The translations under genes and the position numbers were made by a program. A model generated the notes under the pieces. It searched no databases and was not told where the DNA came from. It saw only the letters and a program-made list of their open reading frames with translations. Source: Amycolatopsis eburnea (GTDB lineage Bacteria > Actinomycetota > Actinomycetes > Mycobacteriales > Pseudonocardiaceae). From it: DNA of 64,000 nucleotides. Below, piece by piece: positions 13,276 to 22,061 of this stretch. How positions within the stretch are numbered: position 1 is the stretch's first letter; each line of letters begins with the position of its first letter. The DNA lies in NCBI RefSeq assembly GCF_003937945.1, contig NZ_RSEC01000062.1, positions 186,001-250,000 on the forward strand. Direction: 5' to 3'.

Positions 13276-14460
13276 ATGCGCTTCCTGATCGGTTTCGTGA
13301 CGCTGCTGCTGCTCGCCCTGGCGCCGCCGGCCCGGGCCGCGGCGAACTTCCCCCGGCTGGCGTCGGTCGACGACTACCGGCTGACCGCCGGGGACACCTT
13401 CGCCACGTACGGCTCGAGGGTCGCCGCGCTGGATCGCCAGCTGCCGCCGCGCGGGCTTTCGTCGTTGCTGGGGGACACCAACCGCAAGGCCCGCCCGCTC
13501 TGCCACGGCACGTACCTCGCCGCGGCGCTGAAGCCGGCCGGGTTCTGCTGGGAAGACGCCAACGACGACAAGACCAACGACTGGATCCCGCAGGGCCTCA
13601 CCGGCTCCGGCGACGCCGACCCGGCGACCGGCACCGCCGCCGGCAAGCGCGTCGCCGCGACGTCGTGGCACACCCCGGGCGACACCATGGTCCGGCTGTC
13701 CTTTGTGGACGCGACCGGGCTCGGGTACCGGCACGTCCTGCTCGTGGAACCGACTTCCGACACCGATTTCGCGGTCGTGGCGGGTCACGGGCACGGCATG
13801 ACGTGGTCGGGCAACCTGTTGTACGTCGCGACCACCGGCGGCCTGATCCGCGTCTTCGACACCACCCGCTTCTGGAAGGTCGACGCGAGCGCGGGCACGG
13901 TCGGCCGCGGCGCGGACGGCAAGTACCACGCGGCGTTCTACGACTACGCGATGCCTCAGATCGGCGCGTACTGGTACCCGGGCGGCGGCGCCTGCACGAC
14001 GGCGGTGGGTGCGCGCCCGTGCCTCTCTACGCTGTCGTTCGACCACAGCGACTCGACGTTCGTGACGGCGGAACACGCCCCGGAGGCGGGCGGCCGGATC
14101 CTGAAGTGGCCGTTCGACCGCACGACGGGCCGCCTGGTGCCGTCGGCCGACGGCCTGGTGCACGCTGCCGAAGGGTTTTCCTCACCGGTGTGGGGCGTGC
14201 AGGGCGCGGTGTCGCGGAACGGCTACTTCGTGCTGACGGGCGTGTGCCCGGAGTACGCGGGCGTGGCGGGCGACCACCCGTCCTGCCTGCACGGCGGGGT
14301 CGGGGGCGTGTCGACGTCGAGGCTGGCCGGGCAGGCGCCGGTGAACAGCCAGAACCTGTCGTACTGGCCGGCGACGGGGGAGCTGTGGCTGCTGAACGAG
14401 CAGCTGCGGGAGCGGGTGGTGGTGCACGTGCCCTGGACGACGTTGACCGGACGGGCCTGA
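13276..14460 (+). CDS. Secreted protein of unknown function
   Basis: The 394-aa product starts with a clear Sec signal peptide (MRFLIGFVTLLLLALAPPARA, cleavage probably after ARAAA). The mature protein has aromatic/Gly-rich segments such as GHGHGMTWSGNLLYVATTGG that resemble repeated beta-propeller blades, and four or more cysteines (LCHGTY, GFCWED, ACTTAVGARPC, GVCPEYAG) that could pair outside the cell. I cannot assign a catalytic family. The ATG at 13276 is chosen because it gives the signal peptide. A CACGCT hexamer six bases upstream suggests a leaderless message. It converges with sigA, and a strong bidirectional terminator separates them. Confidence 0.8.
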   Translation: MRFLIGFVTLLLLALAPPARAAANFPRLASVDDYRLTAGDTFATYGSRVAALDRQLPPRGLSSLLGDTNRKARPLCHGTYLAAALKPAGFCWEDANDDKTNDWIPQGLTGSGDADPATGTAAGKRVAATSWHTPGDTMVRLSFVDATGLGYRHVLLVEPTSDTDFAVVAGHGHGMTWSGNLLYVATTGGLIRVFDTTRFWKVDASAGTVGRGADGKYHAAFYDYAMPQIGAYWYPGGGACTTAVGARPCLSTLSFDHSDSTFVTAEHAPEAGGRILKWPFDRTTGRLVPSADGLVHAAEGFSSPVWGVQGAVSRNGYFVLTGVCPEYAGVAGDHPSCLHGGVGGVSTSRLAGQAPVNSQNLSYWPATGELWLLNEQLRERVVVHVPWTTLTGRA

Positions 14461-14464
14461 AACG

Positions 14465-14502
14465 CGGAAGAACCCCGCCACCGAGGTGACGGGGTTCTTC
14501 CG
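14465..14502. terminator. Bidirectional terminator between secreted-protein gene and sigA
   Basis: This is a perfect 13-bp stem (CGGAAGAACCCCG at 14465-14477, its complement at 14490-14502) with a 12-base loop. It sits between two convergent genes, five bases after one stop and twelve before the other. Reading rightward the arm ends in GGGGTTCTTCCG, the classic GC stem with a short T stretch. Confidence 0.8.
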
Positions 14503-14513
14503 TATGCCGTGAC

Positions 14514-15917
<1,404 letters not shown>

Positions 15918-16037
15918 TTACGCCCTTTCGCAGCGGTCGATCATGACGAGCAACGGCCTGGCGGCCACTGCTGCCTCACATTCGGGGATCACGCCTCGGC
16001 CTGCGGTTTTGCCCTCCGCAGCCGTGGGCCGTGTTCC

Positions 16038-16043
16038 ATTGTA
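16038..16043 (-). promoter_or_regulatory. Candidate sigA -10 element TACAAT
   Basis: TACAAT on the minus strand lies about 120 bp upstream of the sigA start codon and is the best match to the housekeeping -10 in this gap. It implies a 5' leader of roughly 110 nt. The -35 region 17 bp upstream is poor. Read-through from ppgK is an alternative. Confidence 0.45.
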
Positions 16044-16102
16044 ACGACGGTACGCGCATGCGGTGCGAAGCGATCACCCTCAGCCGCGTCGCGAGCGCCG
16101 GA

Positions 16103-16870
16103 TCAGTGCTGGATGCCCTCGGCCGCGGCGGCCGCGGCGCCGACGATCCCGGCGTTGTTCTGCAGCGTCGCGACCAGCACCGGAGTGCGGATGTCCAGCA
16201 GCGGCACCCATTTCTCGGCCTTCTTGCTGACACCGCCGCCGACGATGAACAGGTCCGGCCAGATCAGGTTCTCGAGCACGGTCAGATAACGGTGCACCCG
16301 CTTGGCCCATTCGGGGTAGGAGAGCCCCTCGTTGTCCTTCACCGACGCCGCCGCGCGCTTCTCCGCGTCGTGGCCGTCGATCTCGAGGTGTCCGAACTCG
16401 GTGTTCGGGACGAGCTTGCCGTCCTGGAACACCGCGCTGCCGATCCCGGTGCCGAAGGTGAGCAGCGCGGTCACGCCCTTGCGCGCGACCGGGTCGCCGA
16501 AGCGGATCTCGGCCATGCCCGCCGCGTCGGCGTCGTTGAGCATCGCGACCTGGTCGACGCCGCGGCCGAGCCGCTTGGCGAACAGCGCGTCGGCGTCGGT
16601 GCCGATCCACTGCTTGTCGATGTTGGCCGCGGTGTGCGCGACGCCCTTCTTGACGACGGCCGGGAGCGTCACGCCGACCGGGCCGTCCCAGCCCGCCTGC
16701 GTGACGATGTCGTGCACGACGTCCGCCACCGCCGACGGCGTGGACGGCTTCGGCGTCTCGATCCGGACCCGGTCGCCGATCAGCCGGCCCTGCTCCAAGT
16801 CGACCAAGGCGCCCTTGATCCCGCTGCCGCCGATGTCGATGCCGAAACCTCGGCGGGTCGCCTCCACCAC
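16103..16870 (-). CDS. ppgK: Polyphosphate glucokinase PpgK
   Basis: PpgK (255 aa) phosphorylates glucose to glucose-6-phosphate with polyphosphate or ATP. It is a ROK/ASKHA kinase. Phosphate-1 motif FGIDIGGSGIKG is at residues 9-20, followed by NDADAAG with the catalytic Asp, and LTFGTGIGSAV. VPNTEFGHLEI and YPEWAKRV are the polyphosphate-kinase-type signatures shared with mycobacterial PpgK. GTG at 16870 is preferred because GAAGGGA is eight bases upstream. GTG at 16891 is an alternative that adds seven residues. It sits upstream of sigA in the same orientation and diverges from the inositol monophosphatase gene. Confidence 0.93.
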   Translation of the reverse strand: MVEATRRGFGIDIGGSGIKGALVDLEQGRLIGDRVRIETPKPSTPSAVADVVHDIVTQAGWDGPVGVTLPAVVKKGVAHTAANIDKQWIGTDADALFAKRLGRGVDQVAMLNDADAAGMAEIRFGDPVARKGVTALLTFGTGIGSAVFQDGKLVPNTEFGHLEIDGHDAEKRAAASVKDNEGLSYPEWAKRVHRYLTVLENLIWPDLFIVGGGVSKKAEKWVPLLDIRTPVLVATLQNNAGIVGAAAAAAEGIQH

Positions 16871-16913
16871 GGACGTGGTCCCTTCTCGCACGATTCAGAA
16901 GCCTGCCTCGGAG

Positions 16914-16919
16914 ACTTTA
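16914..16919 (-). promoter_or_regulatory. Candidate ppgK -10 element TAAAGT
   Basis: TAAAGT on the minus strand lies 22 bp before the GTG at 16891 and 43 bp before the GTG at 16870, within the short divergent space shared with the suhB-like gene. It fits TANNNT. No convincing -35 was seen. Confidence 0.4.
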
Positions 16920-16934
16920 ACCGGATGTGGTGAC

Positions 16935-17753
16935 ATGGCGGACGTGGGAGTTGACGAGTCGTTGCTGAAAAGCGTCGCGGAGCAGGTCGCGACGGAAGCC
17001 GCCGAGCTGGTCCGCGAGGCCTGGGAGGGGATGGCGAACGGTCGTTCGGTGGCCGTCGGGACCAAGTCCGCGGACACCGACGTGGTGACCGCGGTCGACC
17101 ACGAGTCCGAACGCCTGATCCGCGCCCGGCTGGCCGCGCTGCGGCCGGGCGACGAGGTGCTGGGCGAGGAGGGCGGCGGTGCGGCGGGCGACGGCGTGAC
17201 CTGGGTGGTCGACCCGATCGACGGCACGGTCAACTTCCTCTACGGGCTGCCGTGGTTCGCGGTGTCGGTGGCCGCCCAGGTCGACGGCGAGTCGGTGGCG
17301 GGCGCGGTCGTGGAGCCGGCCGGCGGCCGCGTCTGGACGGCGGCCCGCGGCCAGGGCGCGTTCCTGAACGGCCGCCGCTTGGCGGTGTCGGAGCCCGCGC
17401 GGCTCGAACTGGCTTTGGTCGGGACCGGTTTCGCGTATTCGGCCGAGCGCCGGACGCGGCAGTCCCGCTTCGCGGCGGAGCTGCTGGGGCGGGTGCGCGA
17501 CATCCGCCGCAACGGGGCGGCGTCGCTGGACCTGTGCGCGGTGGCGGCGGGCTGGCTGGACGCGTACTTCGAGCACGGCCTGCACCGCTGGGACTGGGCG
17601 GCGGGGGCCCTGATCGCGGCGGAGGCGGGCGCGGTGGTGTCCGTGCCGGGGTCGGTGCCGGAGCTGGGCGCGGACGCGACCTACGCGGCGGCGCCGTCGA
17701 TCGCCGATCCGCTGCGGAAGCTGCTGGCCGAGTGCGGGGCGGGGGAGGTCTGA
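16935..17753 (+). CDS. suhB: Inositol-1-monophosphatase family protein (SuhB-like)
   Basis: This 272-aa member of the Li+-sensitive, Mg2+-dependent phosphatase family hydrolyses myo-inositol-1-phosphate or related sugar phosphates. In actinobacteria the inositol feeds phosphatidylinositol and mycothiol synthesis. Metal-binding motifs are visible: GEEGG at 77-81, DPIDGT at 93-98, and the C-terminal WDWAAG with D220. Length is typical. It occupies the slot of Rv2701c (suhB) between ppgK and cei. The specific substrate cannot be read from sequence; histidinol phosphatase or fructose bisphosphatase activity is possible in this family. A large hairpin follows the stop. Confidence 0.9.
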   Translation: MADVGVDESLLKSVAEQVATEAAELVREAWEGMANGRSVAVGTKSADTDVVTAVDHESERLIRARLAALRPGDEVLGEEGGGAAGDGVTWVVDPIDGTVNFLYGLPWFAVSVAAQVDGESVAGAVVEPAGGRVWTAARGQGAFLNGRRLAVSEPARLELALVGTGFAYSAERRTRQSRFAAELLGRVRDIRRNGAASLDLCAVAAGWLDAYFEHGLHRWDWAAGALIAAEAGAVVSVPGSVPELGADATYAAAPSIADPLRKLLAECGAGEV

Positions 17754-17775
17754 GCCGGCCGGTCCGCCCCTCCGC

Positions 17776-17834
17776 GATGTCATGAAAGGGTCGTTCATCT
17801 CGCCAGACGACATGAACGACCCTTTCACGACATC
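17776..17834. terminator. Large palindromic repeat between suhB and cei
   Basis: Two 23-nt arms (17776-17798 and 17812-17834) are inverted complements with a single mismatch around a 13-base loop. The arm core TCATGAAAGGGTCGTTCAT is the same sequence that appears as direct repeats at 62.9 and 63.3 kb. It lies between convergent genes and probably terminates both, but it also belongs to a dispersed repeat family. Confidence 0.7.
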
Positions 17835-17929
17835 CCCGTGACGCCGGGCAGACCACGCGGCCGGCCCGCGGCCGGTCACCCGCTCGCCGCCGCGACTTTG
17901 CCGGGACCCTGTCGTTTGGCGGCCGGAAC

Positions 17930-17970
17930 TGTCGGTGCCTCCCGGTAGCGTGGAGATCGGGGGCGCCCCC
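17930..17970 (+). promoter_or_regulatory. Orphan RecA-NDp/PafBC-type promoter with 12-bp palindrome
   Basis: TGTCGGTG (17930-17937), eight bases, then TAGCGT (17946-17951) fits the published RecA-independent damage promoter tTGTCRgtg-N8-TAnnnT used by PafBC in mycobacteria. A perfect palindrome GGGGGCGCCCCC follows at 17959-17970, then a further GGGGG run. No plus-strand gene lies downstream; the cei 3' end begins at 18006 on the other strand. A near copy of the whole module is at 33363-33404. Confidence 0.55.
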
Positions 17971-18005
17971 ACGCGCGGGGGTTGTGGCGTTGGGAGCCGG
18001 GGAAG

Positions 18006-18689
18006 TCAGCAGGCGACGTCGCGGGCCGAGGCCAGCAGGGTCTGGTCGATCACCGGGGCCTTCGCGCCCGCCGACTGCTCGTTGCCGCCGCCGCCCTGGT
18101 GGGTCCTGGACCAGTCGGCGAGCTGGGTGAGGATCTGGCGGGCTTCGGGGCGCGGCCGGATGTCGCCGAAGAGGGAGCCCGTCACCAGGTCGACGCTCGC
18201 GTCCTTGCGGTTGTCCTGCACCAGCTCGGCGCACGGGACCACCAGGCTCAGCGTCCGCGCCGCGGTGACGCCGTTCTCGCCGAAGCGGATCTGGCCGCGG
18301 CACTTGGCCACCCGGCCGTCGTAGGCGGGGTCGTTGGCCGGCTCGCCGGCGCCGGTGAAGCCCAGCTCCTTGAGCGCCGTGGTGGCGATGCCGCCCTGGC
18401 CGCGGGTGCTCGACGCGTTGAGGACCTTCACCGCGACCTTGTCCGGCGGGATCGGCGCGCGGTCGTCGAGGGAGTTGTGCGGGACGGTGCTGAACGTGAC
18501 ACCCGGCGGCGGGCTCGCGGGCGGGTCGCACTTCACGGCCTCGTCGACGTCGCCCTTGCCGACCGCCGCGTTGATCCAGACGATGATCGCGCCGAGGGCG
18601 AGCACGCCGATGACGATCAGCGCCGGCAGCGGCTTGTGCTTGCGATACGGCCGCGCCCCACGGTCCCCGATGCCGTTCCCCGACGCCAC
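18006..18689 (-). CDS. cei: Envelope integrity protein Cei (LytR C-terminal domain)
   Basis: This 227-aa single-pass membrane protein is the positional and sequence counterpart of M. tuberculosis Rv2700 (Cei), which is needed for cell-envelope integrity. The N-terminus is basic (RPYRKHKPLP). A transmembrane helix spans ~22-41 (PALIVIGVLALGAIIVWI). The extracellular part carries a LytR_C-type fold (VKVLNASSTRGQGGIATTALKELGF) and a C-terminal cell-wall-side region with three or more cysteines. GTG at 18689 is chosen because AAGGGACGGG precedes it closely. The frame stays open 200 nt further upstream but without family-like sequence. An orphan promoter module points into its 3' end from the opposite strand. 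Confidence 0.85.
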   Translation of the reverse strand: MASGNGIGDRGARPYRKHKPLPALIVIGVLALGAIIVWINAAVGKGDVDEAVKCDPPASPPPGVTFSTVPHNSLDDRAPIPPDKVAVKVLNASSTRGQGGIATTALKELGFTGAGEPANDPAYDGRVAKCRGQIRFGENGVTAARTLSLVVPCAELVQDNRKDASVDLVTGSLFGDIRPRPEARQILTQLADWSRTHQGGGGNEQSAGAKAPVIDQTLLASARDVAC

Positions 18690-19171
18690 CTGCCCGTCCC
18701 TTCCCGAACACCGAAACCGACCGTGCGAACCCCGGCACCCGTCGTGGCCGATCAGCCTAGGCGCTGCGGCCGGCGCGCCTCGTTCCGGGTCACCCCGCCG
18801 GAACGCCCGATCCCCGTGCGGCGATCGCACCACGCCCGGCCGGCCGGGGCAAGCGGACACGGGCCGCCTGTGGGGTTCTCCACCCGTGGGCAACCCGAAC
18901 GGACGACAACGCGTCTTACCTGCGGGTTCCCCCTGTCGGGTGACGAATCCCCGGCAATGTCTGACTCGTTGCAGAACCGTCGCGGGCGTGAGCTACCCTT
19001 CCCGGGCTCCGGCCGCAGGAAGAGGCGCGAAAAGAAGAGACCTCGGTCACTTCGGCCGTCGGGCACAAACGAGGGCCCTGGAACGTTGACCAGCGGCACG
19101 GCGGACTCACGGGGCGACCCGGGGGTCCGGAGAAAAGAACACACAAGCTGATCGCAGGGGTGAGGGACAAG
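18690..19171. other. Divergent intergenic region cei / DUF4193 gene
   Basis: The 482 bp without a gene hold the upstream regions of two divergent genes. On the plus strand TTGCAG (18969-18974) and TACCCT (18994-18999), 19 bp apart, are a possible promoter for the DUF4193 gene and would give a leader of ~165 nt. A purine-rich stretch (19011-19045) follows. I see no repeat array, RNA gene or reading frame with family-like sequence. Confidence 0.5.
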
Positions 19172-19480
19172 ATGGCTACCGACTACGACGCTCCGCGCCG
19201 CAGCGAAGCCGACGAGCTGGCCGAAGACTCGTTGGAGGAGCTCAAGGCCCGGCGGAACGAGAACCAGTCCGGCGTCGTCGACGTCGACGAGGACGCGACC
19301 GCCGAGAACTTCGAGCTGCCGGGTGCCGACCTTTCCGGGCTTTCCGGTGAGGACATGACCGTGAAGGTGGTGCCGAAGCAGGCGGACGAGTTCACCTGCT
19401 CCGTGTGCTTCCTGGTGCACCACCGCAGCCGGCTGGCCGAGGACAACGGCGGACGCCTGATCTGCCGCGACTGCGCCTGA
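19172..19480 (+). CDS. DUF4193 zinc-ribbon protein
   Basis: This 102-aa acidic protein of the DUF4193 family is conserved across actinobacteria (Rv2699c position). Residues 1-70 are acidic and probably flexible. The C-terminus carries two CxxC knuckles (CSVC near residue 78, CRDC at the end) separated by about 20 residues, a zinc ribbon like those of RNA-polymerase-associated proteins. ATG at 19172 has GAGGGA five bases upstream. The GTG at 19160 is less likely. Function is unknown. The proximity to sigA and the zinc ribbon would be compatible with a transcription-related role, which is inference only. Confidence 0.88.
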   Translation: MATDYDAPRRSEADELAEDSLEELKARRNENQSGVVDVDEDATAENFELPGADLSGLSGEDMTVKVVPKQADEFTCSVCFLVHHRSRLAEDNGGRLICRDCA

Positions 19481-19571
19481 CGAGCGCGGGGGTTCTCGAC
19501 ACAGGGGACGAACAGACGCGACGGAGAGCCTCGAGGGACACCCAGGGGGAGGCTCGAAGCGCGCTGGGGAC

Positions 19572-19601
19572 AAAGGGGCCGGCCGGCGGGCCGGCCCCTT
19601 T
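19572..19601. terminator. Terminator after DUF4193 gene
   Basis: A perfect 13-bp stem (AAAGGGGCCGGCC at 19572-19584, complement at 19589-19601) with a four-base loop and a TTT tail lies between the convergent DUF4193 and DUF3093 genes, 91 bp after the former and 18 bp before the latter. It works in either direction because the arms begin with AAA and end with TTT. Confidence 0.8.
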
Positions 19602-19618
19602 CCCATGTCCGGAGGGGG

Positions 19619-20101
19619 TCAGGTGCCCTTGAGCAGCTCGGCGACGCGCTCGGGGTGCCGGGTGCTGAACAGCCAGTACGGCGTCGGGTCGCTCGCGTCG
19701 GTGAGGCGGACCTTGACCACCGGGCCGACCCAGCCGCGGTGCAGCACGTAGGCGGCGGGGTCGCCGTCGCGCCCGAGCGCCTTGCGCTTGGCTTCCTTGT
19801 CGAAGATCTCCACCTCGCCGGCGTAGCGCAGCGGCAGGTGGGCGTCGCCGACCCACAGCTCCGGCTCGTCGCCGCCGGTGACGCGGACCTTCGACCGGCC
19901 CAGCGACAGCAGCAGCGCCACCACGACCGGCAGCGCGATCACGTACGGCAGCCACGCCCGGATCCCCGGGTAGCCGAGGTCGATCTCGGCCGCGAGCAGG
20001 ACCGCGCCGAGCACCGGCAGCGGCCAGCCCCACCACGGGACGTACAGCCGCTCGGAGTGCCGGACCGCGGCACTAGCGGCCGTCTTCGCTGATTCACCCA
20101 C
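19619..20101 (-). CDS. DUF3093 membrane protein
   Basis: This 160-aa protein has two adjacent hydrophobic helices near the N-terminus (WWGWPLPVLGAVLLAAEI and AWLPYVIALPVVVALLLSL), then a beta-rich cytoplasmic domain with SKVRVTGGDEPELWVGD and YWLFSTRHPERVAELL. It matches the DUF3093 family and the Rv2698 position. The GTG at 20101 is chosen because a TACTCT hexamer lies six bases upstream and the helices begin soon after. The frame stays open into the dut gene but that part is shadow. It is divergent from dut with only 24 bp between starts. Function unknown. Confidence 0.85.
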   Translation of the reverse strand: MGESAKTAASAAVRHSERLYVPWWGWPLPVLGAVLLAAEIDLGYPGIRAWLPYVIALPVVVALLLSLGRSKVRVTGGDEPELWVGDAHLPLRYAGEVEIFDKEAKRKALGRDGDPAAYVLHRGWVGPVVKVRLTDASDPTPYWLFSTRHPERVAELLKGT

Positions 20102-20107
20102 GGGTAG

Positions 20108-20117
20108 AGAGTAATCT
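20108..20117. promoter_or_regulatory. Overlapping divergent -10 elements for DUF3093 gene and dut
   Basis: Ten bases encode two back-to-back hexamers that share their TA: TACTCT on the minus strand (20113-20108), ending six bases before the DUF3093 GTG, and TAATCT on the plus strand (20112-20117), ending eight bases before the dut GTG. Both fit TANNNT and both would give leaderless or nearly leaderless transcripts. Neither start has a good Shine-Dalgarno sequence. Confidence 0.5.
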
Positions 20118-20125
20118 CGCCGCCC

Positions 20126-20629
20126 GTGTCCAGCGTTCAGGTACTCCTCTCCCGGCTCGACCCGGATGTCCCGCTGCCCGCCTACGCCCGGCCGGGCGAC
20201 GCGGGCGCCGATCTCGTCACCACCTCGGATATCGTCCTGGCACCCGGGGAACGCGGGGTGGTCGGCACCGGTGTGGCGATCGCGCTCCCGCCCGGGTACG
20301 CGGGGTTCGTCCACCCGCGCTCGGGCCTGGCCGCCCGGGTCGGGCTGTCGGTGGTGAACACCCCGGGCACGATCGACGCGGGCTACCGCGGGGAGATCAA
20401 GGTCTGCCTGATCAACCACGACCCGGTGCACCCGGTGGAGCTGACGCGCGGCGACCGCATCGCCCAGCTGGTCGTGCAGCGGGTCGAGCACGCCGAGTTC
20501 GTCGAGGTCGCGGAGCTCGACACCACCGAACGGGGTGCCGGCGGCTACGGATCCACCGGCGGACACGCCACACTGGGAGCACCGGCGCTCGCCGCGAGCG
20601 CCGGCGCGGGGGAAGGAACGGAGAAGTAG
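20126..20629 (+). CDS. dut: Deoxyuridine 5'-triphosphate nucleotidohydrolase (dUTPase)
   Basis: This 167-aa trimeric dUTPase hydrolyses dUTP to dUMP and pyrophosphate, keeping uracil out of DNA and supplying dTMP synthesis. All five motifs are visible: AGADL (26-30), HPRSGLA (63-69), the active-site beta-hairpin GTIDAGYRGE with D84, RGDRIAQLV (108-116), and the mobile C-terminal arm RGAGGYGSTGGH (136-147). The GTG start leaves no room for more N-terminal sequence. Its stop overlaps the GTG of the DUF3710 gene, the same dut-DUF3710 pair as Rv2697c-Rv2696c. Confidence 0.96.
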   Translation: MSSVQVLLSRLDPDVPLPAYARPGDAGADLVTTSDIVLAPGERGVVGTGVAIALPPGYAGFVHPRSGLAARVGLSVVNTPGTIDAGYRGEIKVCLINHDPVHPVELTRGDRIAQLVVQRVEHAEFVEVAELDTTERGAGGYGSTGGHATLGAPALAASAGAGEGTEK

Positions 20630-21294
20630 TGGGGATTTTCGGACGCAAGCGGCGGACCGAGGGCGGGTCCGCCGGCAGGCACGCCGCGCCCGAGGCCGAA
20701 GACACGATCGAGGACGAGCCGTACGACGACGAGGAGGCGGAGCTTTCGGACGTTTCCGACGGCCCGTTCGACGTCGCGGACTTCGACGACGACGGCGTCC
20801 CGCGGATCGACCTCGGCTCGGTGAAGGTGCCGGTGCCCGACGGTTCCCAGGTCCAGGTCGAGATGGACCCGGAGACCGGGGGCGTGCGGGCCGTGCACGT
20901 CGTCACCGAGCAGGGCCAGATCACGGTCAGCGCGTACGCCGCGCCGCGGTCGGGCGGGCTGTGGCGCGAGGTGAGCACCGAGCTCGCCGAGCAGCTGCGG
21001 GCCGACGGCGCCAAGGTCAACATCGGCCGGGGCAAGTGGGGCCTGGAGATCTCGGCCATCGTCAACGACGTCGCGCTGCGCTTCGTCGGCGTCGACCGGC
21101 CGCGCTGGATGCTGCGCGGCGTGATCGCCGGGCCGCAGTCGGAGGCCGCGGCTGCCGTCGAGGTGCTGCGCGAGATCGTCCGCCGCACGATCGTCGACCG
21201 CGGCGACGCCCCGATGCCGGTCCGCACCCCGCTGACCATCACGCTGCCCGAGGCCGTCGCCGAGCACATCGCGGCCCAGCAGCAACAGGGCTGA
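20629..21294 (+). CDS. DUF3710 protein
   Basis: This 221-aa cytoplasmic protein belongs to DUF3710 (Rv2696c position) and is coupled to dut by a one-base overlap of stop and GTG start. The first 12 residues are basic (GIFGRKRRTEGG). Residues ~20-60 are strongly acidic. The remainder is an alpha/beta domain with VEMDPETGGVRAVHV, APRSGGLWREV and WMLRGVIAGP, the most conserved parts. Its function is unknown. GGAGAAG lies just upstream of the GTG. Confidence 0.87.
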   Translation: MGIFGRKRRTEGGSAGRHAAPEAEDTIEDEPYDDEEAELSDVSDGPFDVADFDDDGVPRIDLGSVKVPVPDGSQVQVEMDPETGGVRAVHVVTEQGQITVSAYAAPRSGGLWREVSTELAEQLRADGAKVNIGRGKWGLEISAIVNDVALRFVGVDRPRWMLRGVIAGPQSEAAAAVEVLREIVRRTIVDRGDAPMPVRTPLTITLPEAVAEHIAAQQQQG

Positions 21295-21302
21295 CGCTCA
21301 TT

Positions 21303-21353
21303 CCGTGAAGGCCTCCTTACCGGCACTTATGACCGGTAAGGAGGCCTTCACGG
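21303..21353. terminator. Perfect 21-bp hairpin containing the stop codon of the next gene
   Basis: Arms 21303-21323 and 21333-21353 are perfect inverted complements around a nine-base loop. The arm core is GTGAAGGCCTCCTTACCGG. It lies between convergent genes. The right arm contains the stop codon (21348-21350, minus strand) and last codons of the alpha/beta hydrolase gene, so the element is partly coding. It probably terminates both transcripts. Confidence 0.75.
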
Positions 21354-22061
21354 CGTTTCGAGGGCCCGCAGGAAGGCGAGGACGGTCGCCCGCCCGAGGG
21401 ACTCGCGGTCGGCGCCCAGCGCCGTGAGCGTCGTCTCGCCGAGGACGCCGCGGGGGAGTGCCGTGGCCCACTCCGATGCGACTTTCGTCGGGTGGATCGG
21501 ATCGTCGGTGCAGGTGCCGATCCCGGCCGGGACGGCGAGCCGCGCCAGCTCCCCGAGGGTGGGCGAGGGACGGCCCGCCGCGACGCGCAGGCCGTCGGCC
21601 AGCCCGTCGCCGTGGCGGCGCCACGCCCGGTCCAGTTCGGCCCGCAGCCAGTCCGGGCTGCCCGCGGTCTGCGCCAGCGCGGCCGCCACGCCGGAACCGG
21701 CCACCAGATCCGCGGACAGCGTCGCGGCGAGCGATGCGGGTGCTGAGCCGGGGACGCCGTTCCAGGCCGGGAGAGCGGCCAGCAGGCCCCCGCAACGGCC
21801 CGGGTTGCGCACCGCCCACTCGGCAGCCAGGTGTGCACCGAACGAGATACCGCCCACGAGCAGCTCGCCGTGGTCGGCCGCCAACGCGTCCAGGGTCGCC
21901 AGGTAGCCGTCGGCCAGCGCCGCGCCCGGGGGTGGCGGTGGCGCGATGAGCGGGACACCGAGGGCGCGCAGGGGCCCTTCGAAGACGGCCCGGACGAACA
22001 CTTCGTCCGAGCCGGTGCCGGGCAGCAGCACCGCGGCGGGAACTCTGATCGCGGACGTCAC
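21348..22061 (-). CDS. Alpha/beta hydrolase-like protein
   Basis: This 237-aa protein has a nucleophile elbow GISFG (71-75, Ser73) after a strand LLVGG and an N-terminal LLPGTGSDEVF oxyanion-like turn, as in small alpha/beta hydrolases. Asp and His candidates occur in the C-terminal third (CTDDPIHPTKVA). It occupies the Rv2695 position. GTG at 22061 is chosen because a hydrophobic strand follows directly. An AAAGAT hexamer ends six bases upstream, so the message may be leaderless. Its stop codon lies inside the 21303-21353 hairpin. Substrate unknown; carboxylesterase or thioesterase are possibilities. Confidence 0.82.
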   Translation of the reverse strand: MTSAIRVPAAVLLPGTGSDEVFVRAVFEGPLRALGVPLIAPPPPPGAALADGYLATLDALAADHGELLVGGISFGAHLAAEWAVRNPGRCGGLLAALPAWNGVPGSAPASLAATLSADLVAGSGVAAALAQTAGSPDWLRAELDRAWRRHGDGLADGLRVAAGRPSPTLGELARLAVPAGIGTCTDDPIHPTKVASEWATALPRGVLGETTLTALGADRESLGRATVLAFLRALETP

